The notes: generated from the sequence alone by a model not told the origin. Positions 39,105-50,459 are shown, numbered from the stretch's first letter. The stretch is 64,000 bases of DNA from Aspidapion aeneum (GCA_963576565.1 OY755042.1:15661272-15725271), one strand, 5' to 3'. Made by a program: numbers and translations.

Positions 39105-39818
39105 AAATACTCTGCCAACCTATGGGCATCTAAGCTCACACTGGGTACTATAGTTATAGTGTATCTACGTGAAAGCTAATCTAACTAAAAACTGAAATAT
39201 ATTTTATTGAACTCCAGACTCAATTACCTTTCATTTGATACCACACAAGCCATGTTTTGACTTAAACTCTAATTTTTCAAATCTACCCCCACCTTTTCTT
39301 TTAAACTAAAATGTATTTTGTTTAACTCCAGACTCAATTACCTTTTGTTTGATATCACACACGCCATATTTCCACTTAAACACTAATTTTTGAAATTTAC
39401 CCCCACCATTTTTTTAAAAACTAAAATGTATTTTGTTTAACTCCAGACTCAATTACCTTTTGTTTGATATCACACACGCCATATTTTTACATAAACTCTA
39501 ATTTTTGAAAGCTAAAAGGGTGTTATTTGGCTTGTGTTCGGTGGATTTTGTTCATTTTTAAATGGGACCATCTCGACCCAAAACCCAGCCTAGGTACCAA
39601 ATTTCATTAAAATTGGGCAAGCCGTTTTTGAGTTATGCGCGTTGGTCGTTACAGACAGACATACAGACAGACAGACGGCGCAACAAAAAAGTTTCAAAAT
39701 CATCTGAAACGCAAAGATATATAAAAATTTTTGAAATCGGAGCAACTTTTTTTTTCTCGAAAAAATTAGGATCACCATAGTTCACACTACTATAGTATAG
39801 TAGTAGTGTGAGCTAATA
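39105..39818 (+). mobile_element. Hairpin-ended repeat family, copy C
   Basis: A full-length copy of about 714 bp with the same layout as 9560-10262. It has a start hairpin, three units of about 115 bp (39210, 39324, 39439), the AAATGGGACCATCTCGACCC block, a GACA microsatellite near 39652 and a terminal hairpin ending GTAGTGTGAGCT. It is nested in the 3.8-kb hAT-like element. Confidence 0.82.
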
Positions 39819-40145
39819 TCCTTTATAAGACATCTTATAGATATCTCCAAAAGGTTGTTTAAACATAAATATGACATAAAAAAGACATCCTTAAAATGTG
39901 CTTTAGGTATGTACTGGTTTATTGCCTATGCCAGTACCTACTTCATAAAATAATAAAATATAATCGTTTCCTCAAACAGTTGTTTTTTTTTGGCTATTTT
40001 TATTTAATTTTTGTCTTTTTTAATAAAGGTGTAAAAAAAATTGTGTAAACTATTTGTGGCTAAACTGTGCAGAGAAAGCTTTGGTAAAGGATGTGCCTAC
40101 AATTTCAATATGTTTCACTAGCATATCTATATTATAATTATAATA

Positions 40146-40925
40146 ATCTTTCTATTTAGCCTTCTTCAATCCATCTTTGGACATAGGCCTCCCCCAATAT
40201 CTTCCACTCTTCTCTGTCTGTCGCCGTGTTCATCCATCTAGTTCCCGCGTGTTTCTTTAAATCGTCCGCTCATCTCATTTGGGATCTTCCCCACTTCTTT
40301 TATTTTCCCAAGGTCTCCAGTTTACATGTATTGTGTTCCATCGATCGTCTTTCTGTCTGATATTATGACCAGCAAATTTCCATTTTAATTTTGTTACTTC
40401 TCCTCTGGCATCCCTTACTTTTGTTTTATTTCTTATCCATTCATTCCTTTTTCTATCTGTTAGCTTTACATGTAACATTTGTCTTTCCATTGATCTTTGG
40501 GCTTTTGTTACCTTATCCATGTTTAATTTTGTAATTGTCCAGGTTTGGGATCCATAGGTAAATACAGGAAGGATACATTGGTTATACACTTTTGTTTTGA
40601 GGTACTGAGGGTATTTTTTATTTCTTAATATATAGCTTAATTTACCAAATGCTGCCCAGGTCAATCTTACTTGTCTCTTGATTTCAGCTGTGGTTTTATT
40701 TGTTTAGTTTAATAATTTTTCCCAGATTCCTCTACTTGTTCTATTTTCTTTTGGTTTATTCTGACTGTAATATCTTCATCTGTGTTTGTTATGATTTTAG
40801 TTTTAGTGTAGTTAATATTTAAGCCTATATTTTTAGCTGCTGTATCCAGTTCTTCGAGCATTTTTATCAGTTCTTTTTTCTTGTCTGGTATTATCAGCAT
40901 ATCTTAGGTGGTTCAAGAATTATTA
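40146..40925 (-). pseudogene. RTE-clade LINE relic, 3' end
   Basis: Minus-strand frames read RYAD, then DKKKELIKMLEELDTAAKNI (40709-40900), then VYNQCILPVFTYGSQTWTIT and KWKFAGHNIRQKDDRWNTIH (40275-40664). The tail RWMNTATDREEWKILGEAYV follows. This is the thumb and C-terminus of RTE-type reverse transcriptases. The catalytic YADD box is broken by a frameshift after YAD, and there is an in-frame stop near the C-terminus, so the copy is dead. Confidence 0.85.
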
Positions 40926-41243
40926 TTATGTCAAAGACCGCATTCAGAAGTTCTCAACCAGCTTTTCCTGGCTAATAATGCAGAGGCCTTAGTGGTATAT
41001 CTTTGAGCCAAAGTGTTAAGCCATTTATTGTTGTAATCTGCAGAGTTTTTTCATGTACTGGGTGGAAAAAAAAAATATGCCACTTTAGTCAAACTCAGTA
41101 TGTAGGTACGTGGGCACAATAGATCCATTTGTGGTCGCAGTGCATGGAGGTCCAGTAGGGCCTGCCACCACTTTCGAATACATACATACATACAACCAGC
41201 TTTTCGGGCAAGGGCAAGGTTATAGGACACGGTCGTGTCTAGA

Positions 41244-41400
41244 ATGGGTCCAATCAAAAGGAAACATAAAACTTTAACCACAAAAGAGAAGTCAGAGATT
41301 TCTGATGCACTAAAAAGTGATAGCGTTACTGGAAAAGCATTAGCTCTGGAGTATGGTGGATACATCAACAATTAGCGATATTCGGAAATTCATGTATATT
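41244..41400 (+). pseudogene. Pogo/Tigger transposase relic (CENP-B-type helix-turn-helix)
   Basis: The frame begins MGPIKRKHKTLTTKEKSEIS and continues ALKSDSVTGKALALEYG. After a one-base shift it reads VDTSTISDIRKF. This matches the N-terminal DNA-binding domain of pogo/Tigger transposases (KRK..LT..EK..I...). The DDE catalytic domain is absent. A TIR-like end (GGACCACTG followed by TA) lies at 41542-41552. Confidence 0.7.
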
Positions 41401-42109
41401 TTTTACTCGCGTGCGGAAAGTGCTACTTTTGAAGTGGTAAGTGGATGAGTGCGGATAGGACAAACAAAAAAATGTCCTTAACAATCCGGATTCCTTGATA
41501 ATTCGGATCGGGCCGGTTTTAATTGATCCGGATTATCGATAGGACCACTGTATAGAATTTTTTTCATAACTATTAAACAAATTTTGAGGAGTTAACCGTC
41601 AACACTTTTGCTAGTTTTAGGGCATTTAAGTTTACCTCACGGTTACAAAAAATACGTCAGGAATTGGACTGTTTACGTCCGCGCTATACAGGATTTGTTA
41701 ATAACATTTTAGGTATTTAAAGAATTAAAAAAAAACATTGTTGACAAGCAAATATATTAGATTTTTAATAAAATTTTAAAAATATTCTTTTGTAAAAGTT
41801 TTTTGGAAGGCAATCGAGGTTAAGATTCAGGTTAATTACCCAAAATTTTTTTTGCCATACTTAAATTTTGAAATCGGTCCCTAAAAATGATGTGCAGTGA
41901 TGTTTTTAGCCAAACCGGTATTGTTCTTTGAGATTTTAAATGTTTTACGTTTTTTAATTTTAAATAAAAATAATTACATAATATCCTCCAATCCTTTATT
42001 ATTTTTTTAAAATTTATTGTTTGTGTTTATTTCTATAAAAAATCCTTAACTAAATTACTAAGCCCAATAATCGATATTTATATTGGATCGATACTGAGGG
42101 GGTTATACC

Positions 42110-42350
42110 TAAAGTAACTGATAATAAATGTTCCTCATAGGTAGCGAAACATGACACAAATGATGTCACTTTTACCCCCAATAAATCATTGTCGGCACAA
42201 TAACATGGATATTTATAACCTTTCTATCTGACTTTAATATTTCTCAATTTTATTAGGTGCCGACAATGATTTTTTGGGGGCAAAAGTGACGTAACTTCTG
42301 TTATGTTTTGTTGCCTATGAGGAGCGCAGTACTCATTATCAGTTACCTTA
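42110..42350. mobile_element. MITE with 90-bp TIRs
   Basis: TAAAGTAACTGATAAT at the left pairs with ATTATCAGTTACCTTA at the right. The arms include CCTCATAGG..GC..AAACAT and CCAA.AAATCATTGTCGGCAC. It is a 241-bp, largely palindromic element inside the 3.8-kb hAT-like element. Confidence 0.85.
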
Positions 42351-42934
42351 GTTGTTCTACAGATTATCATATTATACTGTGTCGTTTTACCTAAACAATT
42401 TTTATACAGTGATAGTTACAGTTTTTTTCAGTATTTTAAAAATAATTCCTAAGGTATTTTTAATCATATGTACATTGATTGCCAAGGGTGAAAATCCACT
42501 TGGCCGATACCGATATGGCCGATATCGCATGTTTCATATCGGCCGATACCGATATCGGCCAAAACGGCCGATATGCCGATACCGATATCGGGATCGGTCG
42601 ATCCCTAATTACAAGCGCAAATATGTATTTCGAAAACAAATTGACCAAAGTCACTTTTTTTTAAACCTAGCTAATTGCTCATTTGAGATGGGGATTATAA
42701 TAATATGTTTGAACATTTGTACACGGTTCGAAAGTGGGATTTAAGAGTACGATTTTCATAAGTCAACAAAAAATGCTTGTAGAATTTGTGGGGGTCATAG
42801 AACAACAGATAGGTACCTATATTGTGCTTTTCTTTGGTTGCATTAAAAATTGCACATAAAAATAATGTTTTGCACGACAATAAAGCGAGGACTACATTAA
42901 GACACCCGCGCCGTGAGTCCAACCGTAAATATGT

Positions 42935-43071
42935 TATTTGGCAAACTTTTTTTTATGATTTACCATACCACACGTCGCAATCTGAAGTTCGCTTCAGTTT
43001 GCGCACCGAACTTCAGATTCCGGATTCCCACTACATGCGGTATGGTAAACCACGAACCAAGTTTGCCAAAT
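42935..43071. repeat. 137-bp palindrome ATTTGGCAAACTT
   Basis: The arms ATTTGGCAAACTT/AAGTTTGCCAAAT, TTTACCATACC/GGTATGGTAAA and ATCTGAAGTTCG/CGAACTTCAGAT fold on each other around a short loop. It is probably a hairpin MITE. Confidence 0.8.
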
Positions 43072-43169
43072 CGCATGCTTACTGTTGGATTCCGGCTTAC
43101 GGTATCAGACCGCAACTGGTTTTTACTCGTCTTTGAGCAGAACTGGATTTATTTTAATTTACTCAAATA

Positions 43170-43285
43170 TTTAGTGTGTGTCCGAATTACAGAAGTAAAA
43201 ATTTCAAAGTGTCCGGTTGGTAAGAGGCACCGGACCACTGTAGTGTCCGTTTTGGCGCGTGTCCGGACTATAGAAGTTGTACTCT
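43170..43285. mobile_element. Pogo/Tigger-like end fragments
   Basis: GTGTCCGGTTGG and CACCGGACCACTG followed by TA resemble the sub-terminal and terminal sequence of Tigger-type elements. GTGTCCGGACTATAGAAG follows. Confidence 0.5.
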
Positions 43286-43609
43286 GCAAAACGGTTTTTT
43301 AAATTATAGGTCCCCTGTTGTCCTTTCGGTCCAAAATCAGTGTTATACCTTGGTCAATTGATCGACAACGTAACATAACATAACCAGACACGCCCAATTT
43401 AGGATAAATTGGTGATCAATTGACCAAGAATAGATTTACATCGTTTTCGGCCTTCCAAATAGAAGTACAGGGAGCTATGATTTAAGGAAAAATAAGTTAA
43501 CTTAGGAAAATTTGTGTGAAATGTGAAAAACCTAAAAAAACTTACCTTAGTTTTGCCTATTAAATTTTTGCACAAAGGTCATAGCATATTGACTACTTGC
43601 TTTTTGCAG

Positions 43610-43831
43610 AAAAGTGAGCGACAAATATGAGTAGCGGCGTGGACGTGATAAGTGGTTCGTTGCGAGTTCGGAACAGCACATTCTCCTCAAAGAATGGTAT
43701 GAACAACTGCAACAACACGAACAGCAAAATCAAAGAGGTGAAGGGATGTCCCAGTATCATGTCCCCAGAAACCAAACGGCTACTGCCTCCTAATACCGAG
43801 ACTGTGCAGACCAAGCCATTTCCTATAAGAG
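43610..43831 (+). CDS. First coding exon of an unrecognised plus-strand gene
   Basis: The CDS runs from the ATG at 43627 to 43831. A strong acceptor (CTTGCTTTTTGCAG) precedes 17 nt of 5' UTR. The exon then encodes 68 residues beginning MSSGVDVISGSLRVRNSTF and ends TKRLLPPNTETVQ, then TKPFPIR, at a GTTAGT donor in phase 1. Composition is noticeably less AT-rich and more balanced than the surrounding frames. The peptide is Ser/Asn/Thr-rich with no signal peptide or membrane segment, suggesting a disordered cytosolic N-terminus. I do not recognise the family. No downstream exon was found before 64000, so the gene probably continues outside the window or in short exons I missed. A PIF/Harbinger insertion starts 75 bp into the following intron. 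Confidence 0.6.
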
Positions 43832-43905
43832 GTTAGTATAGATTTTGTAGTTGTAGTCCTTTATTACGGTTGTTTATTAAGGTTACATTTTGATTTGTGT
43901 AAATA

Positions 43906-44828
43906 GCTGCCCATACACACAGAGGTTGATCCGCCGGTTTGGAACGTCGCGGTTCAAACTGGCGGATTTGGCTTTCAATTAGTGGACATTCCACGCGCCA
44001 GTTATAGCCGGTATAGATTTATCTGTGAGTTCAGACCGGCGGGCGAAACTTGTGGGTTCCGCGCTCGATATTTTAACCGGCGCAGACTTGTCTGTCGGCT
44101 TGCACGGTGCCAGGGATAACAGACCGTTTATATTTTAATTTATTAATTGAATATTATGGCACATGTTTCCGGAATGATATAACCAAGTGCCGGTGCAGAA
44201 ATTCCCACTGAAAATTTCAGATCTTCATATGATTTTCCCATGGCAAGGAAACGATGAGCAGCATTTAATCGCTGTTCTGGTCCAATGACATCTCTCATTT
44301 GGGTATCTTGTTTCGTAAGATCCTCTCTTACCAAATTTAATAAAAGGTCATGTGTTAATATCCATTCTTAAATGATTTTTAAAATCATCTGGATCATTTT
44401 CTCTTAACTCTTTTAATAGAAGGTCATGGCTCAATAGTTTCCTCTTAAGCAAATAACTTTTAACCCACTTGAAACGTCTCTTTTTTACACCACTATGCAT
44501 TATTTCCATATTAATAATCATTCCCATACACAGAGCCTGCTTCTTTTTAGCTCGAAACATTTTACATACACTATGCTTAAAATACCGTGCCGCATAAAAC
44601 TTTCGATTTGACGAAATTCCACAGTTTTGGTTTAACCGGCAGATAAATCTTGAGTTTTCGCCCACTAACGCGCGGTTATGTCTGCCACAGACCAATATGA
44701 AGGATCGATTCGAAAGATTTTTTTTTGTGTTAGTGGACTGCAGCAGTTTTAAACCGTTGCGGACAAAACGGTCAGACTTATCTGTGCCGTTCCAAACCGA
44801 CGGATCAACCTCTGTGTGTATGGCCACC
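43906..44828. mobile_element. PIF/Harbinger element, internally deleted
   Basis: The ends CCCATACACACAGAGGTTGA and CAACCTCTGTGTGTATGGCC form imperfect TIRs of about 45 bp. The interior encodes a Harbinger-type N-terminal protein segment on the minus strand. A 3-bp target duplication is not obvious. Confidence 0.85.
44143..44827 (-). pseudogene. HARBI1-like transposase relic (N-terminal part)
   Basis: Two frames (44348-44827 and 44143-44334) belong together. The first contains LLLKELRENDPDDFKNHLRM, the second TKQDTQMRDVIGPEQRLNAA and YEDLKFSVGISAPALG, ending at IPETC. This matches the helix-turn-helix region before the catalytic core of PIF/Harbinger nucleases. A small deletion between MDINT and LLNLVREDL causes the frameshift. 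The DDE catalytic domain is missing. The first frame reads into the right TIR, so its start is artificial. Confidence 0.8.
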
Positions 44829-44879
44829 TAATTGCTTTGAAACTGTCAAATTAAAGTTTATCTATCGGGGTACCCTGGT

Positions 44880-44975
44880 TGATTTGTTAGGTTGGTTGGT
44901 TAGATTGGCTGGTAAGGTTAGTTTGTAAGGTTGGGTGGTGGATGGGTTGGTGGGTTAGGTTGGTTGGTTAGTGAG
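44880..44975. repeat. G/T-rich GGTTGGTTAG low-complexity tract
   Basis: Irregular repeats of GGTTGGTTAG and GGTTAGG run for about 90 bp. A few TTAGG words occur, but not as an array. Confidence 0.7.
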
Positions 44976-45344
44976 TCAAAAACTTTATCAACTGAACTTA
45001 AGCACCACGATGTTTTAAGCTTTAGGTTTATAATTAAAGAAACAAACAAAAAAATAAAGAAATATACCTAGTCAAGCTAAATAAAAGCATTTAAAAAATT
45101 GCCAATGCCAATATTATTAAACAAAAATTCTTGAGACGAATCTTCCCCGCAACCAATCAGACCGCGGCGAATTGTTCCCGCGACGAATCGACTGCGGCGA
45201 ATTGTCCCCAGCCCCAAAATTAAATATATAATTTTTATCCCTCTTTCAAATAGTAGGTATCGGTTATCTTTGCCTAAATTTACACCGAAAATGTAAACGT
45301 GACAAATTAAATTTAATGAGAAAAATTGGTGAATCCCGTGGACT

Positions 45345-45680
45345 GAGAAATAGATTGAAGTTTCATCATTAGTTTCTTCACAAATGGTGCAAAATATTTT
45401 TATACAGTTTAATGTTGTTCTTATTTTTTTACTACCAGTGTAGTATTATTTACAAAATAACTTGTTCAGTTATATACAATTTTCTAAAATCCTCTGTTTA
45501 AAAAATAACATTTTATCTGTGAGAAATAGATTGAAGTTCTCAAACGTATCACTAGTTTCTTTACAGTTTATGAAAAATATTTTTATACAATTTAATATTG
45601 TTCTTATTTTTTTACCACTACTGTTTGTTCAGGTATTTATTATTTTCCGAAATCCTTTGTTTAAAAAATAACATTTTAGC
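45345..45680. repeat. Tandem duplication of about 175 bp
   Basis: GAGAAATAGATTGAAGTT (45344 and 45520) starts two adjacent copies. Both contain AATATTTTTATACA.TTTAAT and end with TTTGTTTAAAAAATAACATT or CTGTTTAAAAAATAACATT. The copies differ by point changes and small indels. Confidence 0.85.
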
Positions 45681-46350
45681 CGGTATTACAGCCTCCATGG
45701 ATTTTTTATCTAAATAATTAGTTTGGGGTCTGAGGTAGAAGAGAACATATACCTCGAAACGTCGCCAATAAAAATATATTTTTTGGCAAAGTGTGTCCTT
45801 ATTTCCACTTAATCAGTTTAAAGTTTCACAGTTTTTAGTTCTTAATTCTTGAGGGTTTGGGATCAACCAAGATGTAAAACATTAGGCTTTTTCACACCAT
45901 CTTATTCATTACAATTCTCTCGGGGCATACAGAGCAGATTCCATTACGACACTTAATTAATTTGTGTAAAGGTAAGAAGCAATAATAAAAGTCACTGACA
46001 CTGAAAAGCACTAGCGTTGGCAAAATTTATTTTAACGGCAACTAACCTTACAGTGTTGACAGATTTGTACAAAAAGTTGCCCTTTTTCCTAAAAACGGAG
46101 CATTTCTTTGTTTAAAAGTTGTAGACAATGGTTAAGTAAAAACAACATTTCGGCATTTTCTGTATTTGTTTTCAACACGTCGTTTCGGTTGATAGGTCTA
46201 GTTTTTTCCACATTTTTAATTATATGTTTGCATTAAGACAAACGAGGAAAATCTACAACCGTTTTTACTTTTTTCTAACAGATTTGTGCAAAAGTTGTTA
46301 TTTTTTCACTATTTCCCAAATTATTCTATTTTATATTTGCATCAAAAAAA

Positions 46351-47229
46351 TAGTGGCGTGCAGTGGTAATTAAAGTAGGGTAGGCAAAAATTTCCAATCT
46401 TTTGTCACTGACCCGCTAACTGCACAGACATACTACACTACAAGTAAAAAATTTCAAAAAAACTCCCTTAAAAACTCTATTATCAGTTATTTTTGTTATT
46501 AATAATTATTAATATAATAATCTAACACAAAACATTGAAGCCCTTAAAAACTCTAACAAATTTTTTATAGCTGTTATGAAGTAGAGATGATTTTGTCCAA
46601 AAATAGAAAAAGGCAGTAACTAGCAAAAAACCCAAAATGCGTTTTTTGGTGGCAATTATTCTTATTTTTTTTATATTTGGCGCCCAAATTCAACACAAAA
46701 AGCAGTAATTTACTTTATTTGATATTCGATAAAACATTTATTGCTTTCTGGAAAAACAAAACCTTTGCTACTTAATAAAGTCGTTTTTCCATAAGTTTGC
46801 TAATTTTTGCCTTTTTTAATAGAAGGCAGAATGCAGAACTTCTTTTTACGAAGCATGCATGGGAGACACGAATATTCGTGTGCATGGGACGCGAAAAAAC
46901 CACGTGATGCCTTCTTGTTCTGTCTCTCTCATTCTTACAGCTCCAGCGGTCTGCAGAATACAACGTCTTTCAAGAATCGAAAAGGCGCAGCCTTTAAAAT
47001 CCCATTAGCGATATTAGAAACTAAATCTGCACAAAAATCATATGGAGTATGGACCGCCTTTAATGAAAATTTTGGAACAAAAATAAAAATTATTAAAAAA
47101 AATGCTGCTATGCATTTTTTGTTGATAAAGTTACGGGTTGAGTTATTACAATGTGATGATAAAAAAAGGTTTTTGGATTTAATCAACGGGAGGCAACGCC
47201 TTTCTGCCTACATTATATGAACGCCACTG
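46351..47229. mobile_element. hAT-type non-autonomous element, 879 bp
   Basis: The ends are TAGTGGCGTGCAG and AACGCCACTG. Target duplications are CAAAAAAA (46343-46350) and CAAGAAAA (47230-47237), 7 of 8 matching. A 137-codon open frame (46807-47220, including SCAWDAKKPRDAFLFCLSHS) has no transposase motif I recognise. An inverted partial copy lies at 58020-58520. Confidence 0.82.
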
Positions 47230-47289
47230 CAAGAAAAACGAGTACTTATATTGTTAAACGGTTTTCCCAGATTTTTAGTATAATTAGGA

Positions 47290-48110
47290 AATACATTGTT
47301 TCATGGAGATCTCTATAAAAAAATTAAATAATGATAAAACTTTAATATTTTTTTGATTTAAGGTTAAAAAAAACTATTTAATATTTGAAAAAAAAATTCT
47401 AGTCCGAACCTGGAAATTTTCAACGTAATTATAAATTAAAAATTGCAAGACACACTAGTTGACCGATTTTTAGTTTATCTGTTTGGAAATGATAATTAAA
47501 AGATTTATAAATAAAGTTAAAAACGTTAAAAAGTTACAAAAATAATATCATACTAATTATTTGATGGTAGCACAGCAGGTCGTGAAATTTACAAAACAAA
47601 AGCGTGGAATTGACATTGTCATTTTACTTGTCATTTTAGTGAATGGCATACAATTATTTTAAACTGGCTAGAAATCGACCATATGCAGATTTTGAAAAAT
47701 GTGATATGTTTGACTGCTTCATTCAAGCAACAAAATCCCAATATTTAAATGGCAGAAATATTTTTATGCAAAATGCGTTAAGGAAAATTACTCAAAAATG
47801 CCAACAATGTCTTACACATAATGGTAATCAAAAAAATTAGTTATTTTTTATAATTTGTTTTTTTTTGTATTTTTCGTAGGCTTTGTTTCAAATAAATCTG
47901 TAAATTAACGTAAACCCATTTTAATATGCTAAGTATCAAAACAGTTAAACTAAAAATTGTTTATCTAGCAATTTTTAATTTATATTTATGTTGGAAATAT
48001 CCAGGTTCGGACTATTTTTTTTTAAATATTAAATATTTTTTTTTTTTTACCTTAAACCAAAATTTTTTTAAGTTTTTATTATTTTATGATAATACCAGCA
48101 TGAAACCAAT
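47290..48110. mobile_element. Foldback element with about 180-bp arms and a central open frame
   Basis: The left arm (47335-47490, containing TAGTCCGAACCTGG) recurs inverted at 47935-48080 (CCAGGTTCGGACTA). The central 440 bp includes a 65-codon frame (47643-47840) beginning MAYNYFKLARNRPYADFEKC. Its amino acid usage looks protein-like, but it has no known homologue and no supporting context. Confidence 0.65.
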
Positions 48111-48506
48111 CAAAATAGTAATAAAAAAAATCCAGGTCCGTATTTTATTTTTTTATGATAAATACCATATCTCAAAAACTAAACAATATTTTAAAAAGTT
48201 GACGTCATTATTTTCATCTAAAAAAGTTGCCATGAAAAGATTGTTACAGAATAAAAATATCTCGCAAAATAAGCGAGATACAAGGGATTATTAAAAATAC
48301 ATTTTTTTCAAAAACTCCCTGTATTAGCGAAACTACGGGGTATAGCAAAAATCTGATTACGCCATTTTTAAGGGCTCAAAAAAAGAGCATGGTAAGGTGC
48401 AATCAGAAAATCAATATCTTTAATAATAACCGAGTTTCCCATTTATTCCCATCGAAAATGGGACACGCTGTACTTCCCCATTAGTCCTATTACTTATTTG
48501 AATATA

Positions 48507-49140
48507 TAGGGTGTCCCAGAAGTCGACGATCAAACTCGATAGGGAGGAGGACGTGGTCAATTAGAATCAAAATAACACTATATGTTGTTATCAAAATATT
48601 GATAGTTAAAAAGTTATTTAATAATATAATAAGTTTTTATATTTTTTATTTAAATCACATGCTTTTAAAAATTTATACTAAATAAATGGAATACTCTGCA
48701 GATTATCTGTTGCCTATATCTTGGTGCTAAGGGTACCCTTTGAAATTATAAGCAATTTACAAAATGCCTGTTATCTTATTACAGAGAGAAAAATGGCACG
48801 AAAAATAATTTTTACTTATTAAAAATCGTAGCCAGCTTTTGTAACTATTGCTAACTCAAGGAAATTTTCCCTCAAAAAACTAACCCACTCTTTACAAAAC
48901 TTGTGGATTTAGTGTAGATTCTCACCCTAGTAAAAATAGACAAAAAAAATCCGCAGAATATCCCGTTTAACGCGTTTATTTTTTTTATTTTGCGTAATAC
49001 TAGATTTAAAAAAAAAATATAAAAACTTATATAACTTTTTAACTATCAATTGTATAACAACATATAAGGTTATTTTTATTGTAAATGACTGCCTCCTCCT
49101 CCCTGTGAAGTTTGATCGTCGACTTCTGGGACACCCTGTA
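48507..49140. mobile_element. MITE with long TIRs, AGGGTGTCCCAGAAGTCGAC
   Basis: AGGGTGTCCCAGAAGTCGAC at the left pairs with GTCGACTTCTGGGACACCCT at the right. The arms continue through TTTTTAACTATCAA and TATAACAACATATA for about 150 bp. TATA-rich flanks make the target duplication uncertain. The superfamily is not assigned. Confidence 0.85.
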
Positions 49141-50459
49141 TATATATAGTACCCTGTATTAATGCCGGCCGGTCATGAACGGATGTTTCCCATGAAGATG
49201 ATCCTCGTATACACATGTATATACGAAATGAAAGTGAAATTCTTACACCTCGATAAAATTAAACTGAAGCCGATGTCCCAAAATAAACAAATAAACCATG
49301 TAATATATCACATTTTATGGCCAACTTTTTACGCTACATTGCTAATCTTAGTTCGATTCAAACACGCCTATCACATGGGCTTTGAATATTTTTATTTTTA
49401 ACTGCGCGATCCAGTGTTAGTGTATATTATTTTGGATTGAATTTTTTAGACAATTTCTAATTGCTAATCTAATTAAGTTATGTGAGTTAAACTAAACTAT
49501 GGTGCGCGCGTTTCGCGTGTTTTCATGTATTTGCCTAAAAATAATTTATAATTCTGTTAATAAACTAATGGCAGATTTGTTTACTTAAATCGCTCTACGT
49601 CACAGTCACAAAGTATTAACGTCTACAAAAACAAATTTTGTTTTTCAAAACCAAGACATACTAGCAAAAACATTTAGGGGGTTTGGTTGTTTGGTAAGAG
49701 GTGCACTGCCTCCTTTTAGTGATTCTAAATAAATTTGCGGTGCTAAACTATATAGTAAAATTTGTACTCCTTTGTAATGATGTAATTTTTAAAAATATTT
49801 CCTAAACTTATGTTGACAGGCCGTGACTAAAAAAATTAAAGGAAAATTGTTCATTGTTAGTGTTTTGTCAGTCAACTGTCAGTGTCATGTGGTAATGGAA
49901 AATAAATATAATAGACGATATTTTTTGCCACCAGAATAACGTTAAACAAATGTTTCTAAATTTAGTTTTAAATCGCCATTTAGGTTTAAATCACAACTAC
50001 AAACAAAAAACAAATTAAAGGATGACCTGGCAAATATCACCCCAAAAGCTAGTACTAAAAACTAAAATATGTATTAGTATAAATCAAATCATCAAGATTC
50101 AAATCTTATCGCATACATACAAATTAAAAATACCGAATTTTATTTTAAAAAAAAATTAGAAATTGCTCGGTTTGGAACATATTTATAACTTTTTATCAAA
50201 ACTTGTTTGTTTTCTAGATACATATATTATAAAATAATTTAATTGCTTTGTTTTCGAGTTATTTTGAAAAAGTCTAAAGTTCCACTGTAGTAGCACTTTG
50301 TATTTTAGTCATTGTTAGGTATCTAACTAACATACCAAACCATCAAATGCCATCCAAAGCAATCGTTTCTTTTTAACCCAGAATTTTGACATTTTAAATG
50401 GCATTTTAAACTACTTAACTAATAACATTTAAAATAAATCGAGCCATCACGGATCTGAC
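49141..50459. other. Intergenic, no gene seen
   Basis: AT-rich DNA with scattered simple words. Nothing coding or mobile could be supported. Confidence 0.4.

Larger units (their letters stand above)
38787..42607. mobile_element. hAT-like element of 3.8 kb with nested insertions
   Basis: The ends are TAGGGATTGACTGATAT and CGGGATCGGTCGATCCCTA, both followed inward by clusters of CCGATACCGATAT. Flanks are ATTACAAA (38779-38786) and ATTACAAG (42608-42615), 7 of 8 matching as expected for an 8-bp target duplication. The interior carries hairpin-family copy C, an RTE relic, a pogo relic and a long-TIR MITE. I could not find a hAT transposase. Confidence 0.72.

Noticed and set aside
42352..42744. 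130-codon plus frame rich in Arg and Tyr
   Set aside because: The Arg/Tyr run is the CCGATACCGATAT sub-terminal repeat of the hAT-like element.
44880..44975. Interstitial telomere repeat (TTAGG)n
   Set aside because: Only scattered TTAGG words occur within an irregular G/T tract, with no array.
47926..48294. 122-codon plus frame
   Set aside because: It is dominated by Phe, Lys and Asn codons in an AT-rich foldback arm, with no known domain.
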